The notes under the pieces: model-generated | Databases searched by the model: none | What the model saw: only the letters and a program-made list of their open reading frames with translations | Told to the model about the DNA's origin: nothing | In this document: positions 55,001 to 64,000 of the stretch, in pieces | Numbering within the stretch: the stretch's first letter is position 1 | Layout: each line of letters starts with the position of its first letter | Program-made: the position numbers and the translations under genes | NCBI GenBank assembly: GCA_016169945.1 | Contig: JADLSH010000174.1 | Coordinates: forward strand, 20,053-84,052 | Origin: Trachythela sp. YZ-2020 | Taxonomy: Eukaryota > Cnidaria > Anthozoa > Malacalcyonacea > Clavulariidae | Reading direction: 5' to 3' | Length of the DNA stretch: 64,000 bases

Positions 55001-58000
55001 GTACCTTGGGGTACTTTCAGGTACCTTTAAATACCTTGGGATATCTTTATGGTACCTTGGGATACCTTGGGGGACACTCAGGTACCTTGGGGTACCTTGG
55101 AATATCTTTATGGTACCTTGGGATACCTTGGGGTACACTCGAGTACCTTGGCGTACCTTGGCATATCTTTATGGTACCTTAGGATGCCTTGGGGTACATT
55201 CGAGTACCTTCCGGTACGTTGGGATATCTTTATGGTACCTTGGGATACCTTGGGGTACATTCGAGTACTTTGGGGTACCTTGGGATATCTTTATGGTACC
55301 TTGGGATACCTTGGCGTACTTTCAGGTTGCCTTGGGGTACATTCGAGTACCTTGGGGTACCTTGGGATATCTTTATGGTACCTTGGGATACCTTGGGGTA
55401 CATTCTAGTACCTTGGGGTACCTTGGGATGTCTTTATGTTACCTTGGGATGCCTTAGCGTATATTCGAATACCTTGCGGTACCTTGGGATATCTTTATGG
55501 TACCTTGGGATACCTTGGCGTACTTTCAGGTACCTTGGGGTACCTTGGGATATCTTTATGGTACCTTGGGATACCTTGGGATACCTTGGGGTACATTCGA
55601 GTACCTTGGGGTACCTTGGGATATATTTATGGTACCTTGGGATACCTTGGGGTACATTCGAGTACCTTGGGGTACCTTGGGATATCTTTATGGTACCTTG
55701 GGATACCTTGGGGTACAAGCGAGTACCTCGGGATATCTTTATAGTACCTTGAGATAATTGGGGGTACATTCGAGTACCTTGGGGTTCCCTGGGATATCTT
55801 GGCGTACTTTCAGGTACCTTGGGGTACTTGGGATATCTTTATGGTACCTTGGGGTACCTTGGGGTACTTTCAGGTACCTTTAAATACCTTGGGATATCTT
55901 TATGGTACCTTGGGATACCTTGGGGTACACTCAGGTACCTTGGGGTACCTTGGAATACCTTTATGGTACCTTGGGATACCTTGGGGTACACTCGAGTACC
56001 TTGGCGTACCTTGGCATATCTTTATGGTACCTTAGGATGCCTTGGGGTACATTCGAGTACCTTCCGGTACGTTGGGATATCTTTATGGTACCTTGGGATA
56101 CCTTGGGGTACTTTCAGGTACTTTGGGGTACCTTGGGATATCTTTATGGTACCTTGGGATACCTTGGCGTACTTTCAGGTTGCCTTGGGGTACATTCGAG
56201 TACCTTGGGGTACCTTGGGATATCTTTATGGTACCTTGGGATACCTTGGGGTACATTTGAGTACCTTGGGGTACCTTGGGATGTCTTTATGTTAACTTGG
56301 GATGCCTTAGCGTATATTCGAATACCTTGCGGTACCTTGGATATCTTTATGGTACCTTGGGATACCTTGGCGTACTTTCAGGTACCTTGGGGTACTTGGG
56401 ATATTTTTATGGTACCTTGGGATACCTTGGGTTGCCTTGGGGTACATTCGAGTACCTTGGGGTACCTTGGGATATATTTATGGTACCTTGGGATACCTTG
56501 GGTACATTCGAGTACCTTGGTATATCTTTATGGTACCTTGGGATACCTTGGGTTACATTCGAGTACCTTGGGGTACGTTGGGATAACTTTATGGTACCCT
56601 GGGGTACATTCGAGTACCTTAGGGTACCTTGGGATATCTTTATGGTACCTTGGGGTACCTTGGGGTACATTCGAGTACCCTGGGTACTCTCAGATATCTT
56701 TATGGTAACATTGGATACCTTGGGGTGGTTTCAGTTACCTTGGGGTACCTTGGGATATCTCTATGGTACCATGGGATACCTTGGGGTACATTCGAGTACC
56801 TTGGGGTACCTTGGGATATCTTTATGATACCTTGGGATACCTTGGGGTACATCCGAGTACCTCGGGATATCTTTATAGTACCTTGAGATAACTTGGGGGT
56901 ACATTCGAGTACCTTGGGGTTCCTTGGGATATCTTGGCGTACTTTCAGGTACCTTGGGGTACTTGGGACATCTTTATGGTACCTTGGGATACCTTGAGGT
57001 ACTTTATGGTACCTTTAGGTACCTTGGGATATCTTTATGGTACGTTGGGATACCTTGGGGTACACTCAGGTACCTTGGAATATCTTTATGGTACCTTGGC
57101 ATACCTTGGGGTACACTCGAGTACCTTGGGGTACCTTGGCATATCTTTATGGTACTTTAGGATGCCTTGGGGTACATTCGAGTACCTTCCGGTACGTTGG
57201 GATATCTTTATGGTACCTTGGGATACCTTGGGGTACATTCGAGTACTTTGGGGTACCTTGGGATATTTTTATGGTACCTTGGGATACTTTGGGGTACATT
57301 CGAGTACCTCGGGATATCTTTATGGTACCTTGAGATAACTTGGGGGTACATTCGAGTACCTTGGGGTTCCTTGGGATATCTTTGTGGTACCTTGGGATAC
57401 CTTGTGGTACTTTCAGGTACCTTGGTGTACCTTGGGATATTTTTATGATACCTTGGGATACCTTGGGCTACATTCGAGAACCTTGGGGTACCGTGGGATA
57501 TCTTTATGGTATCTTGGGATACCTTGGGGTACACTCCAGTACCTTGGTGTACCTTGGGATATCTTTGTGGTATCTTGGGGTACTTTGGGGTACTTTCAGG
57601 AACCTTGGCGTATATTGGGATATCTTTGTGGTACTTTGGGATACATTGGGGTACATTCGAGTACCTTGGTGTACTTTGGGATATCTTTATGGTACCTTGG
57701 GATACTTTCAGGTACCTTGAGGGACCTTGGGATATCTTTATGGTACCTTGGGATACCTTGGGGTACATTCGAGTACCTTGGGATATTTTTATGGCACTTT
57801 GGGATACCTTGGGATACATTCGAGTACCTTGGAGTACCTTGGGATATCTTTGTGGTATCTTGGGGTACCTTGGCGTACTTTTAGGTACCTTGGGGTACCT
57901 TGAGAATCCTTTATGGTACTTTGGGATACCTTGGGGTATTTTCAGGTACCTTGTGGTACCTTGGGATATCTTTATGGTACCTTGGGATACCTTGGGGTAC

Positions 58001-61000
58001 ATTCGAGTACCTTGGGGTACCTTGGGATATCTTTATGGTACCTTGGAATACCTTGGGGTACAGTCGAGTACCTTGGAGTAACTTGGGATGTCTTTATGGT
58101 ACCTTGGGATACTTTGGGGTACATTCGAGTACCTTGGGGTACCTTGGGATATCTTTATGGTACATTCGAGTACCTTGGGTACATTCGGGTACACTCGAGT
58201 GCCTTGGGGTACCTTGGTATATATTTATGGTACCTTGGGATACCTTGGGGTAATTTCAGGTACCATTGGGTACCTTGGGATATCTTTGTGGTACCTTGGG
58301 ATACCTTGGGGTACATTCGAGTACCTCGGGATATCTTTATGGTACCTTGAGATAACTTGGGGGTACATTCGAGTACCTTGGGGTTCCTTGGGATATCTTT
58401 ATGGTACCTTGGGATAGCTTGTGGTACTTTGAGGTACCTTGGTGTACCTTGGGATATCTTTATGGTACCTTGGGATACCTTGGGCTACATTCGAGAACCT
58501 TGGGGTACCTTGGGATATCTTTATTGTACCTTGGGATACTTTGGGTACATTCAGGTACCTTTGGGTACCTTGGGATATCTTTATGGTACCTTGGGGTACA
58601 TTCGAGTACCTTGTGTACCTTGGGATATCTTTATGGTACCTTGGGATACCTTGGGGTACATTTGAGTACCTTGGGGTACCTTGGGATATCTTTATGTAAC
58701 CTTGGGATGCCTTAGGGTATATTCGAATACCTTGCGGTACCTTGGGATAACTTTATGGTACCTTGGGATACATTGACGTACTTTCAGGTACCTTGGGGTA
58801 CTTGGCATATTTTTATGGTACCTTGGTGTACCTTGGGGTACCTTGGGATATCTTTGTGGTATCTTGGGGTACTTTGGGGTACTTTCAGGTACCTTGGCGT
58901 ACCTTGGGATATCTTTGTGGTACCTTGGGATACCTTGGGGTACATTCGAGTACCTTGGTGTACCTTGGGATATCTTTATGGTACCTTGGGATACTTTCAG
59001 GTACCTTGGGGGACCTTGGGATATCTTTATGGTACCTTGGGGTACATTCGAGTACCTTGGGATATCTTTATGGCACTTTGGGATACCTTGGGATACATTC
59101 GAGTACCTTGGAGTACCTTGGGATATCTTTGTGGTATCTTGGGGTACCTTGGCGTACTTTTAGGTACCTTGGGGTACCTTGAGATACCTTTATGGTACCT
59201 TGGGATACCTTGGGGTATTTTCAGGTACCTTGTGGTACCTTGGGATATCTTTATGGTACCTTGGGATACCTTGGGGTACATTCGAGTACCTTGGGGTACC
59301 TTGGGATATCTTTATGGTACCTTGGGATACCTTGGAGTACATTCGAGTACCTTGGGATATCTTTATGGTACATTGGGATACCTTGGGTTACATTCGAGTA
59401 CCTTGGGGTACCTTGGGATATCTTTATGGTAGCTTGGGATACTTTCAGGTACCTTGGAGGACCTTGGCATATCTTTATGGTACCTTGGGATACCTTGGGG
59501 TACATTCGAGTACCTTGGGATATCTTTATGGTACCTTGGGATACCTTGGGGTACATTTGAGTACCTTGGGGTACTTTGGATATCTTTGTGGTATCTTGGG
59601 GTACCTTGGGGTACTTTCAGGTACCTTGGGGTACCTTGGGATACCTTTATGGTACCTTGGGATACCTTGGCGTACTTTCAGGTACCTTGGGGTACCTTGG
59701 GATATCTTTATGGTACCTTGGGATACCTTGGGGTACAGTCGAGTACCTTGGAGTACCTTGGGATATCTTTATGGTACCTTGGGATACCTTGGGTACATTC
59801 GCGTACCTTGGGGTACCTTGGGATATCTTTATGGTACCTTGGGATACCTTGGGGTACAATTCAGGTACCCATTGTACCTTGGGATATCTTTATGGTACCT
59901 TGGGATACCTTGGGGTACATTCGAGTACCTTGGGGTACCTTGGGATATCTTTATGGTACCTTGGGATACCTTGGGGTACATTCGAGTACCTTGGGGTACC
60001 TTGGGATATCTTTATGGTACCTTGGGATACCTTGGGGTACATTCGAGTACCTTGCGGTACCTTGGGATATCTTTATGGTACCTTGGGATACCTTGGGGTA
60101 CTTTCAGGTACCTTGGGGTACCTTTATGGTACCTTGGGATACCTTTATAAAACTTTGGGGTACCTACGGGTACTTTTATGGTAACTTGGGGTACTTTCAG
60201 GTACCTTGGGGTACCTTGGGATATCTTTATGGTACCTTGGGATACCTTGGGGTACATTCGAGTGCCTTGGGATATCCTTATGGTACCTTGAGATACCTTG
60301 GGGTACATTCGAGTACCTTGGGGTACCTTGGGATATCTTTATGGTACCTTGGGATACCTTGGGGTACATTCGCCTACCTTGGGATATCTTTATGGTATCT
60401 TGAGATACTTGGGGTACATTCGAGTACCTTGGGGTACCTTGGGATATCTTTATGGTACCTTGGGATACCTTGGAATACCTTGGGATACATTGGGGTACAT
60501 TCGAGTACCTTGGGGTACCTCGGGATACCTTTATGGTACATTGGGATACCTTGGGGTACATTTGAGTACCTTGGGCTACCTTGGGATATCTTTATGGTAC
60601 CTTGGGATACCTTGGGATACCTTGGGTTACATTGGGGTACATTCGAGTACCTTGGGGTACCTCGGAATATATTTATGGTACTTTGGGATACCTTGGGTAC
60701 ATTCGAATAGCTTGGGGTACCTTGGGATATTTTTATGGTACCTTGGGATGCCTTGGGGTAACACCAGTACCTTGGTGTACCTTGGTGTACCTTGGGATAT
60801 CTTTGTGGTATCTTGGGGTACTTTGGGGTACTTTCTGGTACCTTGGCGTATCTTGGGATATCTTTGTGGTACTTTGGGATACATTGGGGTACATTCGAGT
60901 ACCTTGGTGCACCTTGGGGGATATCTTTATGGTACCTTGGGATACTTTCAAGTACCTTGAGGGACCTTGGGATATCTTTATGGTACCTTGGGATACCTTG

Positions 61001-61960
61001 GGGTATATTCGAGTACCTTGGGATATCTTTATGGCACTTTGGGATACTTTGGGATACCTTGGGATACATTCGAGTACCTTGGAGTACCTTGGGATATCTT
61101 TGTGGTATCTTGGGGTACCTTGGCGTACTTTTAGGTATCTTGGGGTACCTTGAGATACCTTTATGGTACCTTGGGATACCTTGGGGTTTTCTATACTTTT
61201 GTTTGTAGTACAGATATCTTTATGGTACCTTGGAATACCTTGGGGTACAGTCGAGTACCTTGGAGTAACTTGGGATGTCTTTATGGTACCTTGGGATACT
61301 TTGGGGTACATTTGAGTACCTTGGGGTACCTTGGGATATCTTTATGGTACATTCGAGTACCTTGGGTACATTCGGGTACATTCGAGTACCTTGGGGTACC
61401 TTGGTATATATTTATGGTACCTTGGGATACCTTGGGGTAATTTCAGGTACCATTGGGTACCTTGGGATATCTTTATGGTACCTTGGGATACCTTGGGGTA
61501 CATTCCAGTACCTTGGGGTATCTTGGGATATCTTTATGGTACCTTGGGATACCTTGGGGTACATTCGAGTACCATGGGGTACCTTGGGATATCATTATGG
61601 TACCTTGGGATACCTTGGAGTACATTCGAGTACCTTGGGATATCTTTATGGTACCTTGGGATACCTTGGGGTACATTCGAGTACATTGGGGTACCTTGGG
61701 ATATCTTTATGGTACCTTGGGATACCTTGGGGTACAGTCGAGTACCTTGGAGTACCTTGGGATGTCTTTATGGTACCTTGGGATACCTTGGGGTACATTC
61801 GAGTACCTTGGGGTACCTTGGGATATCTTTATGGTACCTTGGGATACCTTGGGATACATTCGAGTACCTTGGGGTACCTTGGGATATCTTTGTGGTATCT
61901 TGGGGTACTTTGGGGTACTTTCAGGTACCTTGGCGTACCTTGGGATATCTTTGTGGTACC
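40013..61960. repeat. Decamer satellite S2, block b
   Basis: About 21.9 kb of the same decamer satellite. A clean 61-bp period is visible, for example GGGATATC at 59,881, 59,942, 60,003 and 60,064. Other regions mix 10-, 11- and 20-bp steps. Larger repeats overlay this: blocks beginning near 45,056, 46,903 and 48,405 are related (offsets 1,847 and 1,502 bp), and 48.2-51.1 kb recurs at 51.2-53.9 kb. One patch at 61,186-61,213 (TTCTATACTTTTGTTTG) is not satellite. The array stops abruptly at GGTACC, 61,955-61,960. I see no genes. Confidence 0.95.
48181..53930. repeat. Tandem duplication of about 2.98 kb within S2
   Basis: Segments in 48,181-51,160 recur in order at 51,163-53,930 with offsets of 2,982, 2,981 and then 2,971 bp. 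Private variants are shared, such as GAGTAATTTGGGGTGCC (48,998 and 51,979) and CAGTATCCTTGCGG (49,281 and 52,262). The 10-bp change in offset equals one decamer unit. Sharing of rare variants indicates a recent segmental duplication on top of the 61-bp unit. Confidence 0.8.
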
Positions 61961-62322
61961 GTTTCACCGTCTAGTCATGAAATGCAGTGGATGATATAGA
62001 CTCCTTTTAAGCTTCAACTGGTTAAGAAAAGATGGGACATCTTCATAACCTGCCAGCAAAAGATGGGCCATCTTTCTGGCACAAGAGTTTCCACTGAAAG
62101 CAATCTAAATACCATCACTCCTATTTCGCTTTTTCGCGTTTCACCGTGTAGTGTAGTCATAAAATGCAGTGAATGATATAGACTCCTTTTAAGCTTCAAC
62201 TGGTTAAGAAAAGATGGGACATCTTCATAACCTGCCAGCAAAAGATGGGCCATCTTTCTGGCACAAGAATTTCCACTGAAAGCAATCTAAATACCATCAG
62301 TCCTATTTCGCTTTTTCGCGTT
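61961..62322. repeat. Tandem duplication of about 180 bp with paired hairpins
   Basis: Two direct copies, 61,961-62,137 and 62,138-62,322, nearly identical apart from a 5-bp insertion (GTAGTGTAGTCAT against CTAGTCAT) and scattered substitutions. Each copy contains two short inverted repeats, AAGATGGGACATCTT and AAAGATGGGCCATCTTT, about 30 bp apart, and ends in TATTTCGCTTTTTCGCG. It directly abuts the end of S2. I do not recognise a known RNA or element. A 79-codon minus frame across it is not supported. Confidence 0.75.
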
Positions 62323-62889
62323 GCGCTTGAACCGCTGAGTAATCTTATCATTCAAAAATATATTCTACAATATAGTTTTTTCAAACAGAGCAAATTCACG
62401 GTACGTCACTCATCAGCAACGCACTGCCATTGCGCAGCAACTACAAATAGCTAAACATGCATGTAATGACTAATAATCTCTGTCATTAGATATCACTAAT
62501 ATATAACTCCATATATTATTCTATAAGACGTGTGACCCTGTGTATTAGCTACCATATATAACTCCATATATAATTCTATAAGACCTGGGACCCACCTGTG
62601 TAATAGCTGTGAATTTGCATTGTTCACGAATTCACCAATTTTTTGGACTACCAAGCCCAGGGAAAAATATTATATAGGTTGCTGTATTGAGACTATTAAT
62701 GTAGTTCATGCTTTTTTACTGTACTATACTGTTTTGGTTTCTCTAAATCCGTCCTGTTTATGTAGGCTTTTGCTAGATAATGCAGATAATATATGCTAAT
62801 AGAGGCAGACATGCCAGACAGTGATATGATTCGTGATAATTAATTGTATCGTATATCATATAGTGAATATGAGTTAATTCAGTGAGTTT
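62323..62889. other. AT-rich spacer with a 55-bp direct repeat
   Basis: No gene recognised. A segment beginning ATATAACTCCATATAT at 62,501 is repeated from 62,556 (offset 55 bp), including TTCTATAAGAC. The rest looks like ordinary AT-rich intergenic DNA. Confidence 0.5.
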
Positions 62890-63156
62890 ATGAGTTATAG
62901 CGACTCTATGTCACACAACCATTTAAAAATGGTTCAACGGAGACTTATCCTTCCCAAGTGCGTCAAGTTTAATAGCGTCTGCCATCCTGAATCTGATATT
63001 CGAATTCGGAGTCTAATTTTCAATAATAAATACATTCAATCTGGCACACGAACTGATGCTATCAATGCCGAACGACTTTCTTCCGATAAAATGGTATTTA
63101 ATGCTTTCCTCGGACTCAGTTTAAAAAACAGAACATTCGTAAAACTTACAAGCTAA
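62890..63156 (+). CDS. Hypothetical small ORF (88 codons), unrecognised
   Basis: An open frame from ATG at 62,890 with mixed, non-repetitive composition, basic overall (MVQRRLILPKCVKF, LKNRTFVKLTS). I recognise no domain, signal peptide or membrane segment. It ends 86 bp from the convergent 178-codon ORF. It could be a short gene, a terminal exon or chance; base composition is only slightly richer in GC than the AT-rich DNA before it. Confidence 0.3.
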   Translation: MSYSDSMSHNHLKMVQRRLILPKCVKFNSVCHPESDIRIRSLIFNNKYIQSGTRTDAINAERLSSDKMVFNAFLGLSLKNRTFVKLTS

Positions 63157-63242
63157 GAATATTTGAAAATTCCGAGTGTACATTCTGTGACGCAACGTTT
63201 CCGAGGACCGTGAATATATTTTCATTATGCGCGGCTGCCACA

Positions 63243-63779
63243 TTACTTCAGAGCGTCGGCAAGACCCGCTCCTGTTTCAGTTATGCGTCGTTTGTTTTCA
63301 GGCGGCGAGATTTCAGATGATTCAACAATGTCAGTTGTTGATAAGCACGTTCTCTTTGGAGTTTGCAATGCCGATGCGCCCGTAGAACCATAACATTGCT
63401 CAACATATTTGGCGCCAAATTTTTCAAGTGGCACTTCGTTTACAGCAGATATAATTTGCTGGAATACTTCGCTCGAAAATACATCCTTGTTTAAGCTGCG
63501 CTCTCTCAGGGCCAACACTAGAACACTGAACAATGAAATAGCGTAAACTTGCTCTCTTCTTCTCAAGCTAAATGCATGTACAGGGTGATACTCGACAGCC
63601 GGCCCATTGCCGTCCCGAACATCGCCAATGTTGAACTGTTTGAACTCCGACGATAAAAGTTTGAACAGAACGTTCTGTTCATTTTTCGTTTGGTAGCCAC
63701 AAATTGATGAAACGTAGGCATACCAATTTTTTCGACAATCAAGCTTGTCTGAATATAAGCGACCATTCGCTTCAGACAT
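63243..63779 (-). CDS. Hypothetical protein (178 aa), possible host gene or exon
   Basis: An intact 178-codon frame from the ATG at 63,777-63,779 (upstream context CGCCAA). It is clearly richer in G+C and CpG than the AT-rich DNA on both sides, as expected for coding DNA. The protein is mixed-composition and probably soluble: an N-terminal part with Cys and aromatic residues (LDCRKNWYAYVSSICGYQ), a central helix-like hydrophobic stretch (VYAISLFSVLVLALRERS, about 87-104), and a polar C-terminal tail with a basic cluster (PPENKRRITETG) that could be a nuclear localisation signal. I do not recognise the family. It may be a single-exon gene or a first exon whose frame ends by chance. Two E2F-like sites lie just upstream, hinting at cell-cycle-linked expression. 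Confidence 0.55.
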   Translation of the reverse strand: MSEANGRLYSDKLDCRKNWYAYVSSICGYQTKNEQNVLFKLLSSEFKQFNIGDVRDGNGPAVEYHPVHAFSLRRREQVYAISLFSVLVLALRERSLNKDVFSSEVFQQIISAVNEVPLEKFGAKYVEQCYGSTGASALQTPKRTCLSTTDIVESSEISPPENKRRITETGAGLADALK

Positions 63780-63805
63780 TTGGCGGAATTGAATTTGGCG
63801 CGCCA
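63779..63805. promoter_or_regulatory. Putative E2F-type sites upstream of the 178-aa ORF
   Basis: TTTGGCGC at 63,794-63,801 matches the E2F consensus TTTSSCGC and lies in the near-palindrome TTTGGCGCGCCA. TTTGGCGG at 63,779-63,786, adjacent to the ATG, is a close relative. Both lie within about 25 bp of the start codon, so they could be in the 5' UTR or core promoter. This is motif matching only; two nearby matches are suggestive, not proof. Confidence 0.3.
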
Positions 63806-64000
63806 GTTACTGTAAATCTATATTCAAGATTCTAATTATCACTAATTGGTGATGAAAACTTGCATTATAAACTACCATGGTTAATAAATTTTAATGATTA
63901 AACTACATCCCACAATACCGGATTGAATTTCATGCGAGAGAAAATTATTTTGTAAATTAACTCTTATAGATGTCAACACGTTACGCACATATCCGACTTA
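63806..64000. other. Unassigned AT-rich flank
   Basis: About 195 bp upstream of the 178-aa ORF. It is AT-rich, without a recognisable TATA box, repeat or gene. It probably includes the promoter region if the ORF is real. Confidence 0.35.

Noticed and set aside
37175..61960. CRISPR-like alternation of repeats and spacers
   Set aside because: The units between recurring motifs are variants of the same decamer, not unique spacers; there are no cas genes and the context is eukaryotic.
37186..61999. Long plus and minus frames (up to 418 codons) rich in Gly, Tyr, Leu, Trp or Pro, Lys, Gln
   Set aside because: They are translations of the decamer and 61-bp satellite in several overlapping frames on both strands, not genes.
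62014..62253. 79-codon minus frame across the 180-bp duplication
   Set aside because: The same peptide segment occurs twice because the DNA is duplicated; no other coding evidence.
63563..63766. 67-codon minus frame overlapping the 178-aa ORF
   Set aside because: A shadow of the longer, better-supported frame.

Overview
The window is repeat-dominated DNA from an animal nuclear genome, probably a marine invertebrate. Clade is an inference only: several APE-type (endonuclease-bearing) non-LTR retrotransposons of the CR1/L2/jockey kind are present, one with a 2A-like peptide motif, plus inverted-repeat MITEs and long low-complexity satellites. No bacterial-style operon, rRNA, tRNA or CRISPR array is visible. 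Host coding capacity is confined to the last ~1.2 kb.

Layout. (1) About 1-34,105 is a satellite array (S1) built on an 8-bp unit, CCAYATAA, with variants such as CCATTAAA. It is cut into blocks by three LINEs, all on the minus strand: LINE-1 (5,589-10,040; intact ORF1, ORF2 broken by three 1-nt shifts), LINE-2 (21,339-24,456; 5'-truncated, one in-frame stop) and LINE-3 (28,692-32,894; 2A-like motif, reverse-transcriptase motif A deleted). Two copies of an AT-rich fold-back element made of TTCTTAAGAA palindromes lie at 33.1 and 34.1 kb; the second marks the edge of the array. (2) About 34.5-37.17 kb is single-copy-looking DNA with a 449-bp palindromic MITE (35,630-36,078) flanked by TAA duplications, containing a second nested inverted repeat. 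(3) About 37,175-61,960 is a second, unrelated satellite (S2) of decamers TACCTTGGGG/A in a 61-bp higher-order unit, with larger duplications of 1.8-3.0 kb. It is interrupted once by a 3' LINE fragment (LINE-4, 39,269-40,012, minus strand). (4) From 61,961 there is a ~180-bp tandem duplication with hairpins, then AT-rich spacer, a small plus-strand ORF (88 codons) and a convergent, more GC-rich minus-strand ORF of 178 codons with E2F-like sites just upstream of its ATG.

Nearly all long open frames in S1 and S2 are arithmetic consequences of repeat units (8, 10 and 61 bp) that are not multiples of three and lack stop codons on the open strand. They are not annotated as genes. The LINEs are the only recognisable protein-coding units; their proteins (RNA-binding ORF1p, APE-like endonuclease, reverse transcriptase) would carry out target-primed reverse transcription. 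Because S1 is made of higher-order repeats, unoccupied copies of some insertion sites are present elsewhere in the window, which allows element ends to be read to within a base or two.
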